From Halichondria panicea (lineage: Eukaryota > Porifera > Demospongiae > Suberitida > Halichondriidae): a stretch of DNA of 64,000 bases. The notes under the pieces were generated by a model that did not search any database, was not told the DNA's origin, and saw nothing but the letters and a program-made list of their open reading frames with translations. The stretch is taken from contig NC_087379.1 of the NCBI RefSeq assembly GCF_963675165.1, positions 2,608,201 to 2,672,200 on the forward strand, written 5' to 3'. Made by a program: the position numbers and the translations under genes. Numbering within the stretch: the stretch's first letter is position 1; every line of letters begins with the position of its first letter. This document shows, in pieces, positions 56,038-64,000 of the stretch.

Positions 56038-57518
56038 AACTTCCCAGAGCTCAGCCATTTCCAGTCGGACACCTTTATTATATTCTCCTATAGTGCCCTA
56101 GTGGCTGAGTTACATTATGACTCGGGCGGGGATTACGGGAATGGATGGTGAGGGGTATGCAGCTGCTCGATTTTCTAGAGAGAGAGAAAGAGAGAGTGAA
56201 CTATCGTTTTTTTGTGGCTCAAATTGTTGGTATTCCACTCACAAGTACACCCTCAACAGGTTCACTATCACCACTGGTAAGTGATATTTAGTTCTATTTA
56301 CGCTCTTATAATGCTGAATCACTGACTTCCTTGCCCACCACCATAATTATTGCTGAACCTGCATGCCCTTGCTTATATTGAAGCTCCAAATTGTTATGTG
56401 CATGCATGAGTGGTCATTCCAGTACGTGTGTATATTCACATGCATTCCAGTGTTACTAGTTGCTCCATGCAGCTTCAGATTATTCCCTTGCATGTAGGTG
56501 TTGATCGTTTGGTTGGTATATTGGCTCTGTGATCCTATTTCTCACTCTATAACTGCTTGTGGGATTGTAAATTAGTTTAATTTGTATTTCTATATCACGT
56601 CTTTTGTATCAATTTCAATTTCTGTGAGTGCATTTCTACTGTCTGATATATATAGGAATTGACATTCATTTGATACTTCGAACTGCACCTCAGCGCAAGC
56701 AAACTCTTTGGGTGCTCTATACAAGTGTTCAGTGTTGCGATGATAATGAGTATACAGACAGGAGATGGGGTAGCGCTATACATGCTGACAGAGAAACCAT
56801 GAAAATTCCTTGTTACATGCACATTTATAACTTGTGCATGGTGATGTAAGACAAATAAACTAATTGAAAAGCTCGTGGGCTTGATGGTATCACATGCCTT
56901 ACATCACCACACAAGTCATAAATGTAACAGGGAATGTTCATGGTTCCTCTGTTAGCATAATTATGATATCCACATGTATATATACATAATAATGTATATG
57001 TGGCCAAGCAAATTGATTCTTAACAGCTTGTTACGACATGCAGAATCATTAGTAGCATTTTTTTAGTATCGTCGTTTATTATTGGAAAATGTTCATGGCG
57101 TTTGCATGTTACTATGGTTGAGGCTTGATGTAGTTGTTGTCACATGCATTATTCATGAGCATGAACTTTGATTTGCTGTGTACTTGTCCAACCTTTAATT
57201 GTGTGGTGTGCAGAGAAATGCATGCATGCATGCATATACCATTGTCAACTTATAAACGCTCTTAAAATAACATGGCCACAAATCAGTTGACAATTCATTT
57301 TTAATGGCATGCACGTGCTGTTTAGCCTATACCCACCCATACAGTGTGTATTCACGGGATGTTAGTTTAGTGTTATGTCCATGAATGATTATAATGCTAT
57401 TGGATATATTTTACCATGGAAATGGTGTGATTTGAACATGCAACTATAAGGCTCACAAAGAAATTAGCCAGGCTGAGTGTTAACATATTAATCTATAATC
57501 TTCTAGACTAAAGCCAAT
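56038..57518. other. Non-coding part of unit 2 between fossils
   Basis: Counterpart of 44451-45930. The MITE-like inverted repeat lies at about 56780-56955. No gene. Confidence 0.45.
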
Positions 57519-58118
57519 ATGAGATATTTAGCTAACGTGATTTTTGTCATCAGTCTTGCTTCATATGCGAATTCCCTACCTCTTGGAAATGCTACAGATG
57601 GTGCGGGTGTAGCAAATACGTTTGGTTGCGAGCCAGGAGAAATTAAGTGCTCGAAATGCTTCGATGTGCTCGTTAATGAAATTATATCAAGTGATCGAAA
57701 TCGATACAACTTGCAGCGTATTTTTCCATCTGATACAGCAAACCCAGTTTTTATTGCAGTGACATACTACTTTACGAGAAACGTGTCTGCATGGAAATGG
57801 CTCCACTGACTATTCTCTAACCTCCCCCAACCAAACCTGGTTTTGGACTCAGTCCACTTTCTACTTGTTCCAACCAGTTGAATCTCTCCAGTATACATCT
57901 CTCCTGTTTTCTGATCCATCTCTATACATAAGTCAAACGTCTCCTTGTATCTCGAACCAAACTGCATGGAAGCTGATGTCGATATGCTCAAGTTTCTCAC
58001 CCAAAGGGTAAAAAGCTGCTATATAGCTGCATGTATACAGTGAGTAATTTTTGCCGTGGATATAGTGTAACTTTATTTTCAGTTAAAGATCTATGCCATG
58101 GAACAAAAAGTTGCTGCA
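57519..58118 (+). pseudogene. Family pseudogene, exon 1 and start of exon 2, unit 2
   Basis: Copy of 45931-46530: exon 1 57519-58007, exon 2 start at 58083. The same two frame changes are present, so the gene was dead before the 11-kb duplication. Confidence 0.85.
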
Positions 58119-58498
58119 CGGCTAGATATAGCATCCAACGGTTTTTGGGGAGGAACATTTGAACGAACTTACTTCGATGTTAGAGTATACCCAACCCTCC
58201 TCCGCATACAGAAAGCATGAAAGGATCAAAAAGCGGGCCTACGAACAAAGAATAAGAGAGATCGAACACGCCACCTTTACACCACTTGTACCGTCCGCCA
58301 CAGGGGGGTTAGGTAATGAGGCCAACACGTTTAATTTACAAAAGACTGGCATCACTACTGGCAACCAAATGGAACTATCCCTACAATAGTATAATGTGCT
58401 GGCTAAAATGCCGACTATCATTCCCTCTTCTCCGATCATCAATCATGTCCATTAGAGGACCAAGGTCCTGATAACCCCTACAGCTGTGGGCCTGGTAA
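58119..58498 (+). mobile_element. Retroelement-linked ORF tail, unit 2
   Basis: Copy of 46531-46910 with only a few base changes (for example AAGATCCTGA became AAGGTCCTGA). Confidence 0.65.
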
Positions 58499-60589
58499 AC
58501 TCTAAATCTAACATTACAACATAAACTATTTTCACTTTTGGAATTTTTCTACCATTGCTATAAATAGCAGAGCTCTATACGCTTATATCTGACTCACAAG
58601 CTGGCTAGAAAGTGAGCAACCAAGGAAAGCAGGTGACCCTAACTGGATCTATATCATACTATTATGTTACAGTTCATTTTACAGTTCATTTACATATTGA
58701 AAAACATTCATATTGACCAGGAACTTGGAATAAAAGGACCTATCTATGTCTCACATTCTCTCAGCACGATCAGACAAGGTAACAGCATGCCCAGAAAGTC
58801 CTTCTAGATGGATATTGCCAGCTATATTAGCTATCCTGCACTGTACAAGCTAACTAGCTCGCGCTCATAGATAAACAAAATTTATAGCTGAATCATAACC
58901 GTCGCATAATTGGAAAAGCGCTTTATAAAAAGCCTGCAGTTGAGCATGCGCTTAAAATAAAGATACGCTTATAGTCGAGTAAGCGCTAATAATCCAGTTT
59001 CTATACAGTATTATTATACATGTATAATTATGTACCTTTCAAGTAGTCTTTATTATAATCAACAGTTAGTCCATGCATTATGTAGACGGCTATATAGTAC
59101 ATATCTACACTGCACATGTGCAAACCTGACTCATGATTGACCATGTATAATTATTCTATAACTGATATTATATACTGCATGACTTCTACTGCATGCACGT
59201 ATACATGTGCAACCCATGCAAATATTCGTGATTGTGTAAAATGATGAGCTTCCTGGTTTTATAACTATATACAACAGACCACATGCAGTACTGATTGTAT
59301 CGAAGATACCTATGACTTGGAATTCTTGTATAAATGTTATACTGGTAGACCATATACATCGAGTGTTAATGAGCTCGAGAATGATGATCATAGTAAACTA
59401 TTTAGCATTCAGTTCGACAAAGAATGTGCATTGTGACCTTCTTTTTGGCGCTAAAATAGCTTTGATACTTATAATAAGTTTGCTGCATGTTGTTGAATCA
59501 TTTGCCATCGAATTTTCTGTCCTGAGTCCTGACTAGGCCTGTGCCAAATATTCCGAAATAATTTTTGGCACTGTGAAAACAGTTTAATGATATTCATTGA
59601 GTTGCACATGCGCAGTAGCTCAGAACACGCCCATATTTTACATGGCAGTAAACCGGTTTATGAGCTGAAGAATGCAATTAGCGTTGATTACTATACTACT
59701 TACGTCAGTAAGTGTGTAGGTTTCTCCTAGCTGGTATATACTCTCTCTGGCATGACTGCTGTTCTATACATACATCATCATGTATAGCGTGTCTATATAT
59801 AATGTAAACGAACATGCATGCATGTAGACACAGTCACTAGATCGATATCGATATATTATTAAGTGTATGTGTAAAATTGCACTCATGCGGCAGTGGGTGG
59901 AATGCTCTGACACTCATTGAAACTCTCAGGATACCCTCCAGGGTATAAATTCCATGTAACCTGCTAGGGTTTACATTAAAATTCATGTACCCTAAGGGTA
60001 CATTGGCTGTGGTCAGTCTGAAGCCCTCCTTTCACTAGGCCAAAAAAAGTTTTAGCATAACAGGTGTCTAAAGAATAATATGCATCAATGTCAAACTTTT
60101 GGTAAAGATCATTACATTAAATTTTGCATAACTATGTTCACATGGCAAAAAATGGCTGAAGATGCAGACTCATAAATCAGCCGCCGTTCTTTTAATTAGG
60201 GATCAGTTCAAATCAGCGAGATAACACTGAGAATCATAGTATGTCTTGAGTCAGTTGTGTGTTATGTTTATTTTTACATTGTTATGTCACATTTTTGTAG
60301 AATAATCGGATTTTTTATGGGAATAATGGGCACATTTTTCAAGAATTAAAGAATAGAATAATGGGTGGGCCTATGCCTCCACGCTTTAAAGACCTTCTCT
60401 TTTAAAAAAAGACTACCAAGACAAAATTTGTGGAAAGCAAAAAATGTGCGGATATCTGAAGTTGTAAATGTGGTTAATTGTCAAGTGCAAGCACACGCAT
60501 ACAAAATTATGTGCACAGTGCACATGCACGGCAGGGTTCAAAGAGTGTTTACAACTACTACTCAGTTGTAAAAGGGTTGGATAACAGCT
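58499..60589. other. Non-coding part of unit 2
   Basis: Counterpart of 46911-49000, including the fossil at 59379-59534. No gene. Confidence 0.45.
59379..59534 (+). pseudogene. Fossil 5' region of another family copy, unit 2
   Basis: Copy of 47790-47945; resembles the conserved upstream block of the family genes and ends before the ATG position. Confidence 0.65.
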
Positions 60590-60940
60590 TCTAATTGTCA
60601 ATAGGTGTTCATAGTACAAGCTAGCCTCGACCCCCGGCCGATCCGTCTCCAATTGAAGTTTGTTCTATTAAAAAAAAATCGGCCTGGGACCGAGGCTAAG
60701 TACAAGCTATACCCGCAGTGTATTGTTTATTATTGTACTACCTCGTGCAGTTCTATGTATTCCCTCGGGGAATACATACAACTACTACTCAGTTGTAAAA
60801 GGGTTGGATAACAGCTTCTAATTGTCAATAGGTGTTCATAGTACAAGCTATACTCACAGTGTATTGTTTATTATTGTACTACCTCGTGCAGTTCTATGTA
60901 TTCCCTCGGGGAATACATAGAACTGCACGAGGTAGTACAA
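60590..60940. repeat. 141-bp tandem repeat, about two copies, with closing palindrome
   Basis: GGGG landmarks at 60767 and 60908 give the same 141-bp period as the four-copy array at 49001-49640. The first copy carries the TAGCCTC mini-element at 60622-60697 and the last ends in the 67-bp palindrome 60874-60940. Confidence 0.92.
60622..60697. mobile_element. 76-bp mini-element, TAGCCTC family
   Basis: Same insertion as 49037-49113, one A shorter, with AGTACAAGC on both sides. Shared position shows it predates the unit duplication. Confidence 0.92.
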
Positions 60941-61109
60941 ATCCAATATACACCCTTGATATCCATGGTACAACTATTACATGTACGTCACGTGTACATG
61001 CATAACCCTAACTTATGTGTATGCTGTGAATTGACTAACATATAATTATACATCGAGCTAGTGCATGTATGTGTATAATGAGATCATAGTAAACTATTTA
61101 GCATTCAGT

Positions 61110-61250
61110 TTGACAATGAAATGTGCATTGTGACTTCGTTTTTGATGCTAAAAATAGCTTGATCCTTATAATAAATGTGGCATTGACAATAGCACGTGGT
61201 ATATATAGTTTTTGTCCAGGGTGTGAGCAGAACACTAGTTTGCAATTGTC
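61110..61250 (+). promoter_or_regulatory. Core promoter of intact unit 3 gene
   Basis: TATATATA at 61200-61207, 44-51 nt before the ATG, preceded by TGACAATAGCACGTGGT with a CACGTG box. Near-identical to the blocks before 38730 and 49948. Confidence 0.65.
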
Positions 61251-63255
61251 ATGTCTGAATCCAAATACCTACTCTTTCTAGTAGTACTAGTTAGTGCTAG
61301 AAATGCTGTTAGTGGTGCACCTGTGAATATTGCTCCAGTAGTGACTGAAAGTTCTGGTCGTGAACCTTTACCTCAGTGTGACCCAGGAGAGGACAGTTGT
61401 TCCCAGTGTTACGATTTTCTTGTCAACGAAATGATTATAAGCAACAAAAATCGTTTTAATCTCCTAAAGGTTTTCTTTCCTGCAAACAATTCCAACCCTG
61501 TATTTGTAAGGGTTACCTATCATTTTACTCGAAACCCAGACGGTCCTACAGATTATTTGGAGGAAGGTTCAACTCAAGAATGGTTTTGGACGCAGTCGAC
61601 ATTTTATCTATTCCAACCAATAGCAAGTTTGCAGTTCACTTCTCTCCTGTTTTCTGACACAACGTTAAGTTCAAATCAAATCGATCTGTATTTACAGCCA
61701 AGTTGTGAAAACAGTAGTATCGATATGATGCAGCTACTAACTCAAAGGGTAAGTGAATTATTAAGATAATTGCTTCAATTGTACATTGATTATAGGCCCT
61801 GCATGTAATCCAGTAATTATAATTATGCTATATATGTCTCTTAAAACATTTTGTTCTTCAAAATTACAGTTAAAGTCGTATACAGCTATGCAAACTATTG
61901 CTGCTCCAATTAGCGATGATTACGACGCAAAAGGAGAGAGCCTAGAAACATTGTTGAGGTTTCACAATGGTAGTTATATCGATGGAGGTCAACATCTTAG
62001 CTATTATACATTTGCTTTCCACTTTGTATTCCCATTTCTTGGAGTTTTGTTCATTGCGAATCTGTTGCATCATTTTGTAGAAAACGATAAACTTATTTTT
62101 GTGAGGAGTGAAAAGTCTGCAGACAATGATAGTCATAGTCTGGGAGTGATAAAGATTTCAACTGTCAATATGACTGTATATATCAGTGTTACGTGTTGTT
62201 TTCTTTTTGTGCTTTTTGTGATTGTACTCGATTGCATTGGAGTCAATAAACGGGTCTTCTTTGTACAAGAAGAAATTTATCATCCAAATGCAAAGAATGA
62301 TCGAAATGAGTCTGTAATGACTCTAATCCTGGAATTTAGTGTACCTAGTTTGATGCTTGCTGAAGATTTGCTTGTACTCATTTTGATGTTTTTGATGTGT
62401 ATACGCAAGTTGTGTCCTCGTACTACTATTGTGTGTTGTAACGGATGCAGCTGCTTAGGACAGTCGTGCAAGTTGTCTTTAGGATCTAACAAGAAGTGGT
62501 ACAACATTATAATGGGGCCAATTTCTTGCTTGTTTATCCATTCATATCATATCATGGTGGGATTCATTCATACACCACACCATGCAACAAGCATGCTGGT
62601 TTTCTACGGACTTATGATTGTTACTTTTATCTTAACATTGAAGGCTGCCTATCACAACTTATTTAAGTTGTACCAATGGCATCAGAAGCAATCCACGTGT
62701 AACTGTGTTTGCAGAGCATTGTTTTACTGTTTTCCTGTTGTTATCGATGAGAATGAAGGTCATGGAACAATAGGCCATAGAGCCACAAATTATTCATTTA
62801 CTTTCATGAACACTTCTGTAACAAAAATAATATTATTACCATTTGTACATTGTGTTTTTTGCCGGAATAAATCTAGTCAACATTTGTGTACCCTAGTGTT
62901 CCTCTTTGGTTTGTCTATTTTTACAGGTTTGGTTTTTGTTTATATAGCATTCCTATTTATCTTAGTGCCAATCAACCACGTTATTGATGATGCACCAGCA
63001 CGAATCCTCAGCATCAACCAGACCATAGTTATTCTCTTTGGAGCAGCCATTACTTACAAGATTTACCAAGATAGGAAGTTTGAGACGTTTCTCGACTACT
63101 TGGTGAGAGCTGTCACCAATAAAGATAAAATAAAAGATCGTCACTTCAAGGACATTAAAACAGACGCCTGGGAAAAGATGAGCCGTAATGAGAGACGCAA
63201 AGAAGTGGCTTACGTTGCTCTTAGTGCTATGTATAAAACAGCCGACATTAAGTAA
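61251..63255 (+). CDS. Intact seven-TM-like membrane protein, unit 3
   Basis: Exon 1 61251-61748 (166 codons), exon 2 61870-63255, phase-0 intron of 121 bp (AGG|GTAAGT, TTACAG|TTA). Product about 627 aa. The signal peptide MSESKYLLFLVVLVSARNAV is followed by an ectodomain with CDPGEDSCSQCYDFLVNEM and WFWTQSTFYLFQPIASLQF and several NxS/T sites. Exon 2 has about seven membrane segments: near YYTFAFHFVFPFLGVLF, YISVTCCFLFVLFVIVL, LILEFSVPSLMLAEDLL, IIMGPISCLFIHSYHIM, MLVFYGLMIVTFILTLK, FGLSIFTGLVFVYIAFL and QTIVILFGAAITYKIY. With the N-terminus outside, the Cys- and Lys-rich loops fall in the cytoplasm. The conserved DDAPARILSINQT lies in the last outer loop. The third inner loop is short (CNCVCRALFYCFP). 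Promoter TATA at 61200-61207. Family and ligand unknown; a receptor-like role is inference from topology only. Confidence 0.88.
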
Positions 63256-63531
63256 CAGCGCCGGATGATTGTTTGAACACTTAAACACTATTGAAGTACA
63301 ATCATAACTGGTTCAACTAGACTGTACTACTACTGATTCGAATCATATAGAAACTCTTATGTTTTAAGTGTGTTGTCATTCCATAATAGCTGTTCTAGAC
63401 TGTACTTGTAGCCTTTTGTTGTAGCTAATTTATCTGTCATTCAGTTGAGATCTGTTGCTACAGTGTTGAAACAATAATTACCTTTTTGAGGGAATTTTTC
63501 CTAAATATGAAATGGCCCACATGACTTCCAC

Positions 63532-63570
63532 AATGCACAATGCACGGGAATAACCCGTGCATTGTGCATT
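63532..63570. other. Conserved stem-loop, unit 3, fully paired
   Basis: AATGCACAATGCACGGG, AATAA loop, CCCGTGCATTGTGCATT: 17 of 17 pairs. The G-T pair of units 1 and 2 is a G-C pair here. Confidence 0.65.
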
Positions 63571-63892
63571 TTGATACCCTCTGTCCGTTTACACTTAGGG
63601 GATTCATGCTATAGATTGGTATACATGCATGTATGCAAATCAATAGGTATGTTTTAAATGTATATACACGTAGGTTACTGAACAAGACAAATGAGATGAT
63701 GCTTGAGATCGAGTGCAGGGCACTGTCTGAGTCATGTATTCAGGTGGAATCTGGTCCCGCTCTATTCGGATTAGCGAAGATCTACTACAGGGGGACCAGA
63801 CAGCATCACGCGAGCACAAATATTTCTGCTGAGTCAGGCAAGTTTTTTACGTTGAGTTCAATGTGAAATTTGTCAACTAAATTACTCATTAT

Positions 63893-64000
63893 AGGCCACA
63901 CCAAATTGATCTTATGTTTCACGGACTTTTAATCTCCAAAAACAGACCAGGGTGGCAGGAAAAAAATTGATGAATATCATTATAAAACCACAAACAGAGT
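63893..64000. other. Sequence beyond the tandem array
   Basis: After CATTATAGGCC the unit homology stops. 108 bp follow to the window edge with no recognisable feature. Confidence 0.5.

Larger units (their letters stand above)
49641..60940. repeat. Tandem unit 2 (about 11.3 kb)
   Basis: Collinear copy of unit 1 with the same order of gene, fossils and repeats. It lacks the 439-bp insertion and contains an extra 780-bp block at 55156-55935. The copy number of the closing 141-bp repeat is lower. A recent duplication is indicated by hundreds of identical bases in a row. Confidence 0.92.
60941..63892. repeat. Tandem unit 3, partial
   Basis: Begins like the other units (CCCTTGATATCCATGGTAC at 60953) and carries the most intact gene. 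After the gene about 1.8 kb present in unit 1 (41200-42965) is missing. Similarity resumes at 63480 (CCTTTTTGAGG) and ends at about 63892 (ACTCATTATA). Divergence from units 1 and 2 is clearly greater than between those two. Confidence 0.85.

Overview
This window looks like a chromosome segment from an early-branching animal, most likely a demosponge. It is AT-rich, most introns are short and GT-AG, and host genes are packed between many small inverted-repeat transposons. An animal origin is supported by a many-exon EPS8-type gene with PTB, SH3 and C-terminal effector domains. The narrower call of sponge is inference from overall style. I see no bacterial operons, CRISPR array, tRNA or rRNA.

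Layout. (1) 1-1213, minus: the 5' part of a gene with an HMG-box-like domain, running off the left edge. (2) 1255-9700: intergenic DNA rich in transposons. It holds several elements with exact target-site duplications, a captured gene fragment, one orphan signal-peptide exon, and a decayed minus-strand member of a multi-pass membrane protein family. (3) 9746-17057, minus: an intact two-exon member of that family (about 602 aa) whose only intron has been inflated to 5.5 kb by nested transposons. (4) 20301-about 29145, minus: a sponge-type EPS8 gene of at least 21 exons, with additions to the usual architecture (CRIB-like motif, WH2-like motif, long RS- and Q-rich tail). (5) 29.1-38.4 kb: a transposon nest. 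A 5.2-kb element (33174-38361) contains a 3.6-kb element (33528-37126) with long terminal inverted repeats and an exact 9-bp target duplication. The inner element encodes a RecQ-like helicase and a second protein on opposite strands. (6) 38362-63892: two near-identical tandem units of about 11.2-11.3 kb plus a partial third. Each begins with a member of the membrane protein family and carries older fossils of the same family behind it.

The repeated family has a secretory signal, a roughly 140-residue ectodomain, one conserved phase-0 intron, then about seven predicted membrane segments with a cysteine-rich third cytoplasmic loop. I do not recognise it as a named family. Three kinds of copy are present: intact (9746-17057 and 61251-63255), copies with intact second exons but damaged first exons (38730-40966 and 49948-52205), and clear pseudogenes.

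The second theme is a transposon family whose ends read TAGCCTC and which makes 9-bp target duplications. At least six copies here, from about 58 bp to 3.6 kb, share these features, which links small non-coding elements to the helicase-bearing element. Exon limits were placed by eye from splice consensus, reading-frame continuity and comparison among copies; no database search was possible.
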